Positions 17,816-27,280 of a DNA stretch of 64,000 nucleotides are shown here, piece after piece. The first letter of the stretch is position 1, and each line of letters begins with the position of its first letter. The DNA is from Sulfurospirillum sp. (GTDB lineage Bacteria; Campylobacterota; Campylobacteria; Campylobacterales; Sulfurospirillaceae): NCBI GenBank assembly GCA_016744795.1, contig JADGDR010000005.1, positions 156,257-220,256 on the forward strand. The letters are read 5' to 3'. The position numbers and the translations under genes are program-made. Under the pieces are notes generated by a model. It made no database searches, had not been told where the DNA came from, and saw only the letters and a program-made list of their open reading frames with translations.

Positions 17816-19007
17816 CGATTTTCTCCTTTGCCCATGAGGGGAAACTCTCATAAGCTTCTTTTTTAAAAGCTTCAATAAGTAAGACTTTAGCATCTTCTTC
17901 TTTAATACCTCTTGACATAAGATAATAGAGTTGTTCTTGGCTTAAACTTCCTACAGTAGCCCCATGACTAGCCTCAAGTTCATCTGTATATATTTCTAGT
18001 TGAGGTTTAACATAGGCTTGTGCACCTGCTTTGTCTGAGAGTAAAAGAGAGTTACATAGTTGTTTTACCTTAGTTCCTTGAGCATTTTTGCAAACTATAA
18101 CTTTTGCATCAACTAAACCTTTTGCCTCATCATTTATGATTTGCTTTATAAGTTGATTACTTCTTGCATTTTGAGTGCTATGTTTTATGTTTACAATAGT
18201 ATTAAGTTTTTGTTTCATTTTTGGAAGTTGCAATACTGTAAAATCAATATCAGCATTTTCTCCGATTAAATCAATGTCCCAAATAGCTAAAGATAAATCT
18301 GAGCCATCTTCATAAGAGTAAATTTTAGCATTTGAGTTCTTATCTAAAGTGTAGTTGTAATTGCTAATAACATTGCTTGAAAGCTCAGCACTTTGTTGAC
18401 GTACATGGGTAATTTCACTACCTTTTTCTAATATTACGTTAAAAGTATGATTAAAAAAACTAGAATTATCTATAAGTACTTTTTCAAATAGATTTATTTT
18501 TGCATTTTTTTTAAGTTTTAAAGTTATGTACATATGTGTTTGCGATTTATATAGTTCATCCAAATAAATAATTTCCACAGGAGTCTTTACATTTAAATCT
18601 TTTTGGACTTCAATTATGTAAAAATTGTTATTTAAAGCTTTAGTTAAATAATAAAAAGGATTTATACTCTGGTCTTTAATTATAGGTTCTGTATCAAAAA
18701 GTATTTTTATACCATCAGGAAGATTTGATTGAAGAGGGCAGTAAAAACCTTTTTTAAAAACAATTCTATAGTTATCTGAAGAAGGAATATTGGTATAAGA
18801 ACCTGACTTCTTATTTTTTAGGTAATCATTTTGATATATTAATTTTACACCTGTTTTAGAAAATATCTCACTTTTTATTCTAGGTAAACCTAACTCTTGA
18901 AATTTTTTAATTGAGTCTAGTCTTGTTTTTGTTAGCAAATCATTGGGTAACAAAAACTCTTTTAATATCTCTTTTGTACTGGCAGTTTCTAATTCTAAAA
19001 GTTTCAT
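17790..19007 (-). CDS. sufD: Fe-S cluster assembly protein SufD
   Basis: 405 aa, right-handed beta-helix scaffold subunit. The C-terminal part has the conserved KAGAQAYVKPQLEIYTDELEASHGATVGSL (about residues 325-355) followed by LYYLMSRGIKEEDAKVLLIEAF, both SufB/SufD family hallmarks; the weakly conserved N-terminal half is usual for SufD. Forms SufBC2D. The start overlaps the sufC stop by 4 bp. Confidence 0.92.
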   Translation of the reverse strand: MKLLELETASTKEILKEFLLPNDLLTKTRLDSIKKFQELGLPRIKSEIFSKTGVKLIYQNDYLKNKKSGSYTNIPSSDNYRIVFKKGFYCPLQSNLPDGIKILFDTEPIIKDQSINPFYYLTKALNNNFYIIEVQKDLNVKTPVEIIYLDELYKSQTHMYITLKLKKNAKINLFEKVLIDNSSFFNHTFNVILEKGSEITHVRQQSAELSSNVISNYNYTLDKNSNAKIYSYEDGSDLSLAIWDIDLIGENADIDFTVLQLPKMKQKLNTIVNIKHSTQNARSNQLIKQIINDEAKGLVDAKVIVCKNAQGTKVKQLCNSLLLSDKAGAQAYVKPQLEIYTDELEASHGATVGSLSQEQLYYLMSRGIKEEDAKVLLIEAFKKEAYESFPSWAKEKIDEYQYSKK

Positions 19008-19759
19008 GAGGCACTCCTTAAATCCTTCACGATAGAATAACCATTTTTTTCTATCTCTTTGGCTAAGTGTATATCACCACTTTGTATGATTTTACCATCA
19101 TAGAGTATATGCACAAAATCAGGTTTTATGTATTCGAGTAAATGTTTGTGATGAGTAATTAGTAAAACAGAACGTTCTTTACTTAACATCGAATTAACCC
19201 CTTGTGCTACACTTTTTAGTGCATCAACATCTAAGCCAGAGTCTATCTCATCGAGTAAAAAAAGTTTAGGTTCTAAGATACTCATTTGCAACATCTCATT
19301 TAGTTTTTTTTCACCACCAGAAAATCCAGCATTTAAGTCTCTTTTTAGAAAATCAGCAGTTATCCCTAGGCTTTTAATTTTAGCTTTTACTAATTTTAAA
19401 AAATCTAAAGATGTCATCTCTTCTATGCCTGTATACTTACATTTTGCATTAAAAGCTTGTTTTAGAAAATACATATTGTTTACACCCAAAATCTCTATAG
19501 GATTTTGAAAAGCCAAAAATATACCTTCCATAGCCCGTTGTGCTACATCTAATTCTAATAAGTTTTTGTTTTTGTATGTGATTTCACCACTTTTAACCTC
19601 ATAATCAGGATGAGCAGAAATTACTTTTGCTAAAGTAGATTTTCCAACACCATTTGGTCCCATAATAGCATGGACTTCACCTGCTTTTATATCTAAATCC
19701 AATCCATTTAGGATTATTTTATCTTCTATATCTACTCTTAAATTTTTTATATGTAACAT
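19004..19759 (-). CDS. sufC: Fe-S assembly ATPase SufC
   Basis: 251 aa ABC-type ATPase: Walker A GPNGVGKST (about residue 34), Q-loop FLAFQNPIEILG, ABC signature FSGGEKKLNEM (about 147), Walker B LFLLDEIDSGLD (about 165) and the H-loop ITHH (about 200). The family-specific LDEIDSGLD separates it from transport ATPases. It powers conformational change of the SufB-SufD scaffold. 10 bp separate it from sufB. Confidence 0.96.
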   Translation of the reverse strand: MLHIKNLRVDIEDKIILNGLDLDIKAGEVHAIMGPNGVGKSTLAKVISAHPDYEVKSGEITYKNKNLLELDVAQRAMEGIFLAFQNPIEILGVNNMYFLKQAFNAKCKYTGIEEMTSLDFLKLVKAKIKSLGITADFLKRDLNAGFSGGEKKLNEMLQMSILEPKLFLLDEIDSGLDVDALKSVAQGVNSMLSKERSVLLITHHKHLLEYIKPDFVHILYDGKIIQSGDIHLAKEIEKNGYSIVKDLRSAS

Positions 19760-19769
19760 TTTAGCTCCT

Positions 19770-21206
19770 TTATCCTACGCTTCCCTCTAGGGTTACGTTT
19801 AATAATGCTCTTGCTTCTACAGCAAATTCCATAGGTAATTTTCCTAAAACTTCTTTACAAAATCCATTTACAATCATTGAAACGGCATCTTCTTCACTAA
19901 GACCTCTTTGCATAAGGTAGAAAAGTTGTTCATCGCTTATCTTTGAAGTAGTCGCTTCATGCTCTATATTTGCACTAGAATTATGTACATTTATATAGGG
20001 AAATGTATGAGCTCTTGCATTTGGACCAATAATAAGTGAATCACATTGGGTAAAGTTACGGGCATTTTTTGCCTTTGAGCCAACTTTTACTAAACCTCTA
20101 TAAGCATTTAAACCTTTTAAAGCTGATATTCCTTTAGAAATAATAGTTGATTTAGTGTTTTTACCTATATGAATCATTTTTGAACCTGTATCAGCTTGTT
20201 GAGCTTTAGTTGTAATTGCAACTGAGTAAAACTCTCCTACTGAGTTGTCGCCTGCGAGTATACAGCTTGGGTATTTCCAAGTGATAGCCGAACCAGTTTC
20301 TACTTGAGTCCAACTTATTTTTGAATTATCACCCTTACAAATTCCTCTTTTGGTTACAAAATTATAAATCCCACCTTTGCCGTTTTCATCACCAGGGTAC
20401 CAATTTTGAATAGTTGAGTAGTTTATTTGAGCATCTTTGAGCGCTATAAGTTCCACAACAGCAGCGTGGAGTTGGTTTTCATCACGGCTTGGTGCTGAAC
20501 AGCCTTCATTATACGAAACATAACTTCCTTCATCTGCAATAATAAGTGTACGTTCAAATTGACCAGTTCCAATGGCATTAATACGAAAGTAAGTAGAAAG
20601 CTCCATGGGACAGCGAACACCCTTAGGTATATATACAAAAGTTCCATCAGTAAACACAGCTGCGTTTAGAGCTGCAAAATAGTTGTCACTCATAGGAACA
20701 ACAGAAAAAAGATATTTTTCAACTAATTTTCTATGATTTTTAATGGCATCAGAGATGGAACAAAAGATGATTCCCAAATCTCCAAGTTGTTTTTCAAAAG
20801 TTGTTTTAATTGATACTGAATCAAAAACAGCATCAACAGCAACTCCCGCAAGCATTTTTTGCTCTTCTAAGGGGATGCCTAATTTTTCATAAGTTTTTAA
20901 TAGTTCAGGCTCTACATCATCCATAGAATCAAGTTTTTGTTTTGGTGCTGAAAAATATGATATATTTTGATAATCTATTTTTGGATGAACTATACTAGAC
21001 CAATGGGGTTCTTGCATTTTTTGCCAAATATCAAAAGATTTGTTTCTTTTGTCTAACATCCACGAAGGTTCATCTTTCTTTGCTGAAATAAATTTAATTA
21101 CATTTTTATTTAAGCCTTTTTCTATGGTATCAGATTCTATATTTGTAGTAAATCCTAGAGAATACTCATTTTCTAGGACATCAATTATATTTTTATTGGC
21201 TCCCAT
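19770..21206 (-). CDS. sufB: Fe-S cluster assembly scaffold SufB
   Basis: 478 aa. Conserved SufB segments: [17 protein letters not shown] (about 205), [22 protein letters not shown] (about 250), [27 protein letters not shown] (about 305), and [39 protein letters not shown] (about 415). Cys and His residues in these segments accept the nascent cluster. First gene of sufB-C-D-S-E-T, with a palindromic operator and -10 box just upstream (21225-21252). Confidence 0.95.
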   Translation of the reverse strand: MGANKNIIDVLENEYSLGFTTNIESDTIEKGLNKNVIKFISAKKDEPSWMLDKRNKSFDIWQKMQEPHWSSIVHPKIDYQNISYFSAPKQKLDSMDDVEPELLKTYEKLGIPLEEQKMLAGVAVDAVFDSVSIKTTFEKQLGDLGIIFCSISDAIKNHRKLVEKYLFSVVPMSDNYFAALNAAVFTDGTFVYIPKGVRCPMELSTYFRINAIGTGQFERTLIIADEGSYVSYNEGCSAPSRDENQLHAAVVELIALKDAQINYSTIQNWYPGDENGKGGIYNFVTKRGICKGDNSKISWTQVETGSAITWKYPSCILAGDNSVGEFYSVAITTKAQQADTGSKMIHIGKNTKSTIISKGISALKGLNAYRGLVKVGSKAKNARNFTQCDSLIIGPNARAHTFPYINVHNSSANIEHEATTSKISDEQLFYLMQRGLSEEDAVSMIVNGFCKEVLGKLPMEFAVEARALLNVTLEGSVG

Positions 21207-21224
21207 AATTTACCTTTCTTTCTA

Positions 21225-21252
21225 ATTAAGACTAGATTAGTCTTAATTTATA
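21225..21252 (-). promoter_or_regulatory. suf operon promoter with IscR-like inverted repeat
   Basis: Perfect inverted repeat of 10-bp arms ATTAAGACTA / TAGTCTTAAT around GAT (21225-21247), directly downstream of a minus-strand -10 TATAAA (21247-21252), so it covers the expected transcription start. Its core GACTA-GAT-TAGTC fits the GACTR-3-YAGTC core of E. coli type 1 IscR sites except for the G at the centre. An Rrf2-family repressor is therefore the likely binder; this is inference, as no rrf2 gene is in the window. Confidence 0.65.
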
Positions 21253-21341
21253 AATAAAAAGTAAATAGTGTTAATTATATCTAGTTGTTTTGCTACTTGT
21301 TAAACATAATTAATCCAAATAAAATCATCAATAAGCCCACT

Positions 21342-22109
21342 TTATTTAATAATAAATGGAATACTCATGCAAGTAAGACCAGCTTCTGCTTTTACAAACT
21401 CTGTAATGTCAGTTGATTTCACTTTATAACCTAAAGATTTAACAATTTCAATTGTTTTTGGAAATGCTGAGTTCATGCAAATAGTGTCGTTTATCTTTAA
21501 TATGTTAGCTCCAAAAGGCTCTTCCTTTGGTATTACAATTTGTGAAAATCCTGAGAACACTTTAGAATCTACCCATGAAGGATTAATTAGTAATGTTTTT
21601 TCATCTAATGCAGTACAACCTGTTTTCAGGTGTAAACATCCTGAAACTTTTACACTTATAACCTCATAACCGTAAGGAGACATAATTTCTCTTAATGCTC
21701 TAATCCCTTGTGCATTTGTTCTTGTAGATTTGCCAACAAAAATACGCTTACCTATTTTAAGAACATCACCACCTTCAATCTTAGCTGGTAACTCTATTTT
21801 TTTGACTTCGCGGTGCTTTTTAAAAAACATTTCCATTACTTCACTCTCTTTACGGCGTGATTCAACACCCATAGAAGTTAATACTGCAATTTCATCAAAA
21901 ACAATAATAGGGTCTTCAACAAATACACTATCAGGTAAATCTATGTTTTGTTCAAGTGTGATAACTTTAGCATCACAAGATTCTATCATTGTTTGATAAT
22001 TTTGATGCTCTTTTTGAGCTTTTTTTATATCAATTGCTTTAGTATTTAAAAAAGTAAGTTCACATTGCTCTAGTGAAGGAGATGGTAGATGGGTAATAAC
22101 ATTTAACAT
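21342..22109 (-). CDS. Amidinotransferase-fold hydrolase (dimethylarginine dimethylaminohydrolase-like)
   Basis: 255 aa from the ATG at 22109; AAGGA lies 8 bp before it, while the frame extends to 22172 without support. Catalytic pieces of the DDAH/arginine deiminase superfamily are present: DSVFVEDPIIVF (about 60), KIEGGDVLKIG (about 110), SGCLHLKTGC with the active His (about 158) and the C-terminal EAGLTCMSIPF with the nucleophilic Cys (about 245). It should hydrolyse a guanidino compound such as methylarginine to citrulline and amine. Divergent from the hydrogenase operon, with a PerR-type box between them. Confidence 0.83.
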   Translation of the reverse strand: MLNVITHLPSPSLEQCELTFLNTKAIDIKKAQKEHQNYQTMIESCDAKVITLEQNIDLPDSVFVEDPIIVFDEIAVLTSMGVESRRKESEVMEMFFKKHREVKKIELPAKIEGGDVLKIGKRIFVGKSTRTNAQGIRALREIMSPYGYEVISVKVSGCLHLKTGCTALDEKTLLINPSWVDSKVFSGFSQIVIPKEEPFGANILKINDTICMNSAFPKTIEIVKSLGYKVKSTDITEFVKAEAGLTCMSIPFIIK

Positions 22110-22201
22110 TATAAAATCCTTATTAAAATAATTTAAGACATTATGCCTATATTTTTCTTTGAGTTTTAACATATTTTCGCTGTAGTTTGAGAGTATTTTA
22201 T

Positions 22202-22230
22202 TTTATTCTTATAATTATTATAAGAATAAA
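22202..22230. promoter_or_regulatory. PerR-type box in a 29-bp perfect inverted repeat
   Basis: 14-bp arms TTTATTCTTATAAT (22202-22215) and ATTATAAGAATAAA (22217-22230) around one T. The central 15 bp, TTATAATTATTATAA (22209-22223), equals the Bacillus Per-box consensus TTATAATnATTATAA. It sits in the divergent region between the amidinotransferase-fold gene and the hydrogenase operon and could control either. A Fur/PerR-family protein is the expected binder; this is inference. Confidence 0.6.
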
Positions 22231-22317
22231 TACAAATAATTGATTTATCTTGTTTTTTGTCACAAAATTTAGTTATACTTCTTTAGTCTTAAATGTTGCA
22301 GCTTTGCTGTTTGTTAT

Positions 22318-22332
22318 AACCACAATGTGGTT
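22318..22332. promoter_or_regulatory. Short perfect palindrome in the hydrogenase operon leader
   Basis: AACCACA-A-TGTGGTT, 7-bp arms around one base, 24 bp before the GTG start at 22356. It could be an operator or a small leader hairpin near the ribosome site TGAGGATG. No regulator can be assigned. Confidence 0.4.
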
Positions 22333-22355
22333 TTAGATATTGAGGATGTTATATT

Positions 22356-24119
22356 GTGTATTTATTTACTATTTTAGTAGGTTTACCCATAGTTTTGGCC
22401 GTTGGGCTTTGGTGGATACCATTTAGGTTTTTACAAGCATTTATGTTTGTTTTTTCCTTTTTCGTCTCCTTATGTTCTGCTCTACTCTTTTTATCCCCTT
22501 CAACTTTTTCTTTTTCACTTGGTTCCTTCTTCTCAACAGCTGTCATTGTTATTGATACTTTGTTGATACTTTATTTCTTAAAAGAGGGTTTAGGACTTAA
22601 AGATAAAAGAGTATGGATATTGGCTTTAATTCAATTAGGACTTTTTTCCCTAGTTGAATCTTCTATAGGTAGCAATTACGGTCGCGCGGATTTTATAATA
22701 GATGAGTTAAGTACATTTATGTTTACAGTCATAAACATAGTAGGCTCATTAATAGTAGTATATGCTGTTTGGTATATAGATAAAGAGTCCATAAGTGAAA
22801 ATAGAAAACGCTTTTTTCTATGTGTACTCATACTATTTTTATCTGTTATGAATTTAATAGTTGCAACAAACTCTTTGATGCTTTTCTTCTTACTCTTTGA
22901 ATTAACTACTTTAGCATCATACCTATTAATTGGTTTTAGAAAAAATGAAATTAGTATCCATAACGCATTAAAAGCCTTATGGATGAACCAAATAGGTGGT
23001 GTATTTATATTGATAGCTGTTATTTTAGGAATATTCTACAAAACAGCACCATATTTTGATGGTTTAATGGAAAATGGCAGTATGCTTGTAGTCGTTTCAC
23101 TCATAGCAATGGCTGGTCTTGTTAAGGGTGCTCAAATACCATTTGATAGTTGGCTTTTAGGTGCTATGGTTGCACCATCTCCTGTAAGTGCCATTTTACA
23201 CTCTGCAACTATGGTTAAACTAGCTCCTTTTGTTATCTTAAAACTTGCTCCAGCTTATGAACATACAATTGTTGGACAATCCATTATGGTTTTTGGCTCT
23301 TTCGTTTTTGTTATTGCTGGTTTGTATGGACTCTCACGAGATAATTTTAAAGAAATATTAGGTTATTCAACTATTTCACTTTTGGGTTTAATGATTGCTA
23401 TGGCTACTATTGTTGGAAATGAGCATAAAGATATACTTTATATAATTATATTTTTCCATGCTATTTCAAAAGCTTTACTATTTTTACTTGCTGGAATTTT
23501 AGAAAAAAATCATAATGTTAAAAATATAAGTGATATGGATGGACTATTACATAAAGCACCTCTTAGCACTAGTATGATTATGATTGGTTTTGCTACGATA
23601 ACTCTTCCTCCATTTGGATTGTTTTTTGGTAAACTATTTTCCATAGAACTAGTTGCTAGCAATATGAGAAGTGATCCAACTTACCTTTTTCTTTTAGCAG
23701 CACTAGCGGTTGGGTCTGCTATATTGATTTTATTGTATTTTAAAGTAGCCTCGTTGTTGTTTTCAAAAAATGCAAAAGATGAAGCTTATTGTAGTGAAAA
23801 GCCTTTTACTTGTGAAATGATTTCTCCTTATATCTTTACCCTTTTATTGATGTGTTCTGCATTTTTAATTGTTTTTGGTGGTATTGAGATTCCATTAATA
23901 TATATTTTAGGCTCTTTATTATTGATTTTTGTTATTCCTTTTTGGCTAAAAATAGACCCATTCAAAAATGTAGATAGGGTAAAAGAGTACCATTGTGGTG
24001 AACAAGGACATTTTGGTGTAGCTCAATGGTCATTTAGTTTTACAAATGGCATAGAAAAAACAATACTATTAACAGGAATTGTTGCTTTTATTGCTATCGC
24101 TTTAGGAGGCTTATTATGA
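22356..24119 (+). CDS. Group 4 [NiFe] hydrogenase, proton-translocating NuoL/HyfB-like subunit
   Basis: 587 aa, about 14-16 membrane spans. Antiporter-like proton channel signatures: FFLLFELTTLASYLLIG with the key Glu (about residue 180), LVKGAQIPFDSWLLGAMVAPSPVSAILHSATMVK with key Lys (about 255-285), and further conserved lysines in FHAISKALLFLLAG (about 375). It couples hydrogenase electron transfer to proton or sodium movement. Start is GTG at 22356 behind TGAGGATG. The stop overlaps the next start by 4 bp. First gene of a six-gene Ech/Coo-type operon. Confidence 0.87.
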   Translation: MYLFTILVGLPIVLAVGLWWIPFRFLQAFMFVFSFFVSLCSALLFLSPSTFSFSLGSFFSTAVIVIDTLLILYFLKEGLGLKDKRVWILALIQLGLFSLVESSIGSNYGRADFIIDELSTFMFTVINIVGSLIVVYAVWYIDKESISENRKRFFLCVLILFLSVMNLIVATNSLMLFFLLFELTTLASYLLIGFRKNEISIHNALKALWMNQIGGVFILIAVILGIFYKTAPYFDGLMENGSMLVVVSLIAMAGLVKGAQIPFDSWLLGAMVAPSPVSAILHSATMVKLAPFVILKLAPAYEHTIVGQSIMVFGSFVFVIAGLYGLSRDNFKEILGYSTISLLGLMIAMATIVGNEHKDILYIIIFFHAISKALLFLLAGILEKNHNVKNISDMDGLLHKAPLSTSMIMIGFATITLPPFGLFFGKLFSIELVASNMRSDPTYLFLLAALAVGSAILILLYFKVASLLFSKNAKDEAYCSEKPFTCEMISPYIFTLLLMCSAFLIVFGGIEIPLIYILGSLLLIFVIPFWLKIDPFKNVDRVKEYHCGEQGHFGVAQWSFSFTNGIEKTILLTGIVAFIAIALGGLL

Positions 24120-24937
24120 GTTGGTTTTTAGCACTATTTGCCCCTGTTTTTGGCACTTTGGTCTCTGGAATTGACAGAGTAGTAAGAGCTAGAATGCAAC
24201 GACGACTTGGTCCTCCATTGATGCAACCATTTTATGATATGTTTAAACTTCTAGACAAACGCCCAATGATGGTTCATAAACTCCATATCGTCTTGGGAGT
24301 TATGCACTTTATGGCACTTTGGGCTAGTATTGCTCTATTTATGTTTGGTGGTCATCTATTGTATATTATTTTTACACATCTTTTAAGTGTAATATTTTTG
24401 ATTTTAGCAGGATATAGCGTTCGTTCACCTTATTCTCACTTGGGAGCAAACCGTGAGCTTTTAGCATTGTTTGCATATGAGCCTATACTTATTTTGATGG
24501 CAGTTGGTTTTTATTTAACTTGTGGCAGTTTTGAAGTTTCGGTTATAACTTCCAATTCTCCAGCCATTGTCTCCATGCCTTTAATGTTTATAGCACTTTT
24601 AATTTTGTTACCACTTAAGCTAAAAAAATCTCCTTTTGATGCACCAGAAGCTCATCAAGAGTTATGTGGTGGTGTAGAGATAGAATATAGCGGTTTCTTT
24701 TATGAAGTAATCTATGTGTCTAAAATGACAGAGATAATTTTTGTATATGCACTTGTGTTTTTATTTGCAGGTCAAAATATACTTTTAGGAATTATCTTAG
24801 TTACTGGTTCTTTCTTTCTGGTAAATGCAGTAGATAATGCAACAGGAAGAATACGAATAGATCATTTAGTAAAAAAAGTGTATGCCACTGCTTTTGTCTT
24901 GGCTCTATTGGCACTTGGATGGATTAGTTATGTTTGA
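24116..24937 (+). CDS. Group 4 hydrogenase, NuoH/HyfC-like membrane subunit
   Basis: 273 aa, about 8 membrane spans. NuoH-family signatures: VRARMQRRLGPPLMQPFYDMFKLL near the N-terminus (residues ~22-46), YSVRSPYSHLGANRELL (about 103) and KKSPFDAPEAHQELCGGVEIEYSG (about 178). It anchors the hydrophilic arm to the membrane and links it to the pumping subunit. Overlaps its neighbours on both sides. Confidence 0.9.
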   Translation: MSWFLALFAPVFGTLVSGIDRVVRARMQRRLGPPLMQPFYDMFKLLDKRPMMVHKLHIVLGVMHFMALWASIALFMFGGHLLYIIFTHLLSVIFLILAGYSVRSPYSHLGANRELLALFAYEPILILMAVGFYLTCGSFEVSVITSNSPAIVSMPLMFIALLILLPLKLKKSPFDAPEAHQELCGGVEIEYSGFFYEVIYVSKMTEIIFVYALVFLFAGQNILLGIILVTGSFFLVNAVDNATGRIRIDHLVKKVYATAFVLALLALGWISYV

Positions 24938-25451
24938 AAAATTTAGAAAAAAATCGCCTTGGATTTTACATTATAATGCGGGAAGTTGTAATGGGTGCGA
25001 TATAGAAATATTGGCCTCATTAGCTCCAAAATATGACTTAGAACGTTTTGGTATCATCAATACTGGTAATCCTAAACAAAGTGATATTTTACTAGTTACA
25101 GGTCCTGTCACACTAAAAAGTAGAGAACGTTTAGTTGAACTTTACTCACAAATGCCAGAACCAAAGGTAGTTGTGGCTATTGGTGTTTGTACATGTACAG
25201 GTGGTGTTTTTAGAAAAATGTACAATGTAAAAGCGGGTGTTGACAGATATGTTCCTGTAGATGTTTATGTACCAGGTTGTGCTTCAAGTCCTGATCAAAT
25301 CATAGATGGAGTTGTTCAAGCATTGGCTATATTGGAAGAAAAAAGTAAGGACATAGAAAAACCAAAACGTCTTTTTGGTGAACTTACAAATAATTCAATA
25401 TTTACAAACAGAAGAGAAATGGCAAAAAAGATAAAACATGAAAAAAATTGA
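24930..25451 (+). CDS. Group 4 hydrogenase small subunit (NuoB/HycG-like)
   Basis: 173 aa from the ATG at 24930; the frame is open further upstream, inside the previous gene. It has the proximal [4Fe-4S] ligands: NAGSCNGCDIEIL (about residue 18-30), VCTCTGGVF (about 90) and VPGCASSPDQIIDGV (about 121). As in all group 4 small subunits there is only one cluster and no Tat signal, so it acts at the cytoplasmic membrane face. Overlaps the NuoH-like gene by 8 bp. Confidence 0.9.
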   Translation: MFEKFRKKSPWILHYNAGSCNGCDIEILASLAPKYDLERFGIINTGNPKQSDILLVTGPVTLKSRERLVELYSQMPEPKVVVAIGVCTCTGGVFRKMYNVKAGVDRYVPVDVYVPGCASSPDQIIDGVVQALAILEEKSKDIEKPKRLFGELTNNSIFTNRREMAKKIKHEKN

Positions 25452-25779
25452 AACAAATAGTGAGAATTTAAAAGATGATATTAGTGCATTTTATGATTAC
25501 AAAATATGGCATTATATCACAGTAAATGGTGTAGATTTAGGAGATAAGATGGAAATCCAATATCTATTTAAAAAGTATGGCAATAAGGAAGAGGTGGTAT
25601 GTTACTTTTTAACCATGGATTATGAAAAGGAGATTCCTAGCATAGTCTCAATCATTCCTTCTGCTTACCTAGGTGAAGGGGAGGTTGTTGATATGTTTGG
25701 TGTTAAAATCAAAGAAATACCTAAAGGACTTCTACTTGAAGAAGATTCTTGTCAAGCCCCATTGAGGAAAGCACAATGA
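25438..25779 (+). CDS. Group 4 hydrogenase NuoC-like subunit
   Basis: 113 aa, short NuoC/30-kDa-type domain: KYGNKEEVVCYFLTMDYEKEIPSIVSIIPSAYLGEGEVVDMFGVK (about residues 42-90), with the conserved E..D.FG element, ending in a proline-containing tail PLRKAQ. It bridges small and large subunits. In Ech-type enzymes this subunit is separate from the large subunit, as here. Overlaps the small-subunit gene by 14 bp and the large-subunit gene by 4 bp. Confidence 0.82.
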   Translation: MKKIETNSENLKDDISAFYDYKIWHYITVNGVDLGDKMEIQYLFKKYGNKEEVVCYFLTMDYEKEIPSIVSIIPSAYLGEGEVVDMFGVKIKEIPKGLLLEEDSCQAPLRKAQ

Positions 25780-26861
25780 AAAAAACTATAAACATTCCTT
25801 ATGGCTCACAGCATATTGCTCTACTAGAGCCTGTAAGGTTTCAGTTTGAAACGCAAAATGAAAAAATTGTTGGTGTAAAAGCAGATATAGGATATGTTCA
25901 TCGTGGTATTGAAAAAGCTTGTACAAGTACCTTTGAATATAAACAGATACCAAGTGTAGTTGCTAGGGTTTGTGGTTTGTGTGCTATAACTCACTCTTTA
26001 ACTTATGTTATGGCCGTTGAGCAGATAATAGATGTTAATGTAAGTGAAAAAGCAAAATACCTAAGAATGCTGATGGTAGAGCTTGATCGCATTCATTCTC
26101 ATATGCTTTGTCTTTCACATACAGCTGAAAATGCTGGTTATGAAGCACTTTTTATGCAGATTATGGCTGATCGTGAAATCATAATGGATATTCAAGAGGC
26201 AATATCTGGAAATAGAGTTCAGTTTGATTTTGTTTGTATTGGTGGTGTTAACCGTGATATAACTGATGAAATTGTTAAATTTATAATAAAAAGTTTAAAT
26301 GAGTTGCAACCTAAGATAGAAGATATATTTGATATGTTTGAAAACAATTGGAGTTTATCTTTAAAATATAAAGGAATAGGAGCCATCACAAAAGAGAATG
26401 CATCCATATATAATGCTCTAGGACCCCTTGCACGTGCAGCAGGACTTGAAACAGATGTAAGAGCTGAAAGTGACTATTATCCATATGAAAAGATAGGATA
26501 CAAAATGATTTTAGAACAAACTGGTGACATATATGGACGTAATCGTGTACGACTAAGAGAGATACTTTCTAGTATAGACATGATTAAAAATATTTTATGT
26601 GACATTCCAGAGGGAAATATCATAGAAAAAGTAAAAGGTAAGCCAAATGGTGAATCAGTTGCTAGACTTGAAGCGCCTAGGGGAGAAATTTTTTATTATC
26701 TTAAAGGAGTTAAACAAGCCATGTTAGATAGGGTTCGCACAAAAACACCAACATTTTCTGGTATTCCTGCGATGGTTGAGATATTTAAAGGACAAGAGTA
26801 TGGAGACGTTCCAGCAATACTAGCTTCCTTTGATCCATGTATGAGTTGTACAGCGAAATGA
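25776..26861 (+). CDS. Group 4 [NiFe] hydrogenase large subunit (catalytic, NuoD/HycE-like)
   Basis: 361 aa from the ATG at 25776. Both Ni-Fe ligand pairs are present: L1 RVCGLCAITHS (about residue 65) and L2 FDPCMSCTAK at the very C-terminus. Reactions: proton reduction or H2 oxidation coupled to ferredoxin-like electron carriers. The protein ends right after DPCxxCTAK, so there is no C-terminal extension for a maturation endopeptidase to remove, unlike HycE or uptake hydrogenases. No hyp maturation genes are in the window. Overlaps both neighbours by 4 bp. Confidence 0.92.
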   Translation: MKKTINIPYGSQHIALLEPVRFQFETQNEKIVGVKADIGYVHRGIEKACTSTFEYKQIPSVVARVCGLCAITHSLTYVMAVEQIIDVNVSEKAKYLRMLMVELDRIHSHMLCLSHTAENAGYEALFMQIMADREIIMDIQEAISGNRVQFDFVCIGGVNRDITDEIVKFIIKSLNELQPKIEDIFDMFENNWSLSLKYKGIGAITKENASIYNALGPLARAAGLETDVRAESDYYPYEKIGYKMILEQTGDIYGRNRVRLREILSSIDMIKNILCDIPEGNIIEKVKGKPNGESVARLEAPRGEIFYYLKGVKQAMLDRVRTKTPTFSGIPAMVEIFKGQEYGDVPAILASFDPCMSCTAK

Positions 26862-27274
26862 TAAGTGCAATAACAAAAGCTTTTAGTAATTTACTAAAAA
26901 AGCCATATACATGTAACTATCCAGTTACTCCTGTTATCAAACCAAAAAACTATCGTGGTTTGATTAAATTTAATGATGAATACTGTATTTGGTGCGATAA
27001 GTGTGAAAAAGTTTGTCCTCCAAATGCAATAATCTTTAAACAGTTTGAAGATGGTCATAAAGTCTATAACTACAATCCATATTTATGTATTTATTGTGGA
27101 GATTGTATACGAGCTTGTCCTAAAACTGGTGATGCACTTTGGCAATGTGAAGAAAAAGGATTGCCTTCTATCTCTAAAGATGCTCCAAATGATGATTGGT
27201 TTATTTTGGAAAAAGAAGCTAAACAGAGCCGTGAGAATTACAAGGCAATAAAAGCTGCAAAAAAGAAGAGCTAA
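26858..27274 (+). CDS. Group 4 hydrogenase ferredoxin-like subunit (NuoI/HyfH-like)
   Basis: 138 aa. Two [4Fe-4S] motifs, CIWCDKCEKVCP (about residue 46) and CIYCGDCIRACP (about 84), followed by a charged C-terminal helix rich in Lys and Glu. It relays electrons between an external carrier and the proximal cluster of the small subunit. The ATG at 26858 overlaps the large-subunit stop by 4 bp. Last gene of the operon; a strong terminator follows at 27281. Confidence 0.9.
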   Translation: MISAITKAFSNLLKKPYTCNYPVTPVIKPKNYRGLIKFNDEYCIWCDKCEKVCPPNAIIFKQFEDGHKVYNYNPYLCIYCGDCIRACPKTGDALWQCEEKGLPSISKDAPNDDWFILEKEAKQSRENYKAIKAAKKKS

Positions 27275-27280
27275 ATATTT

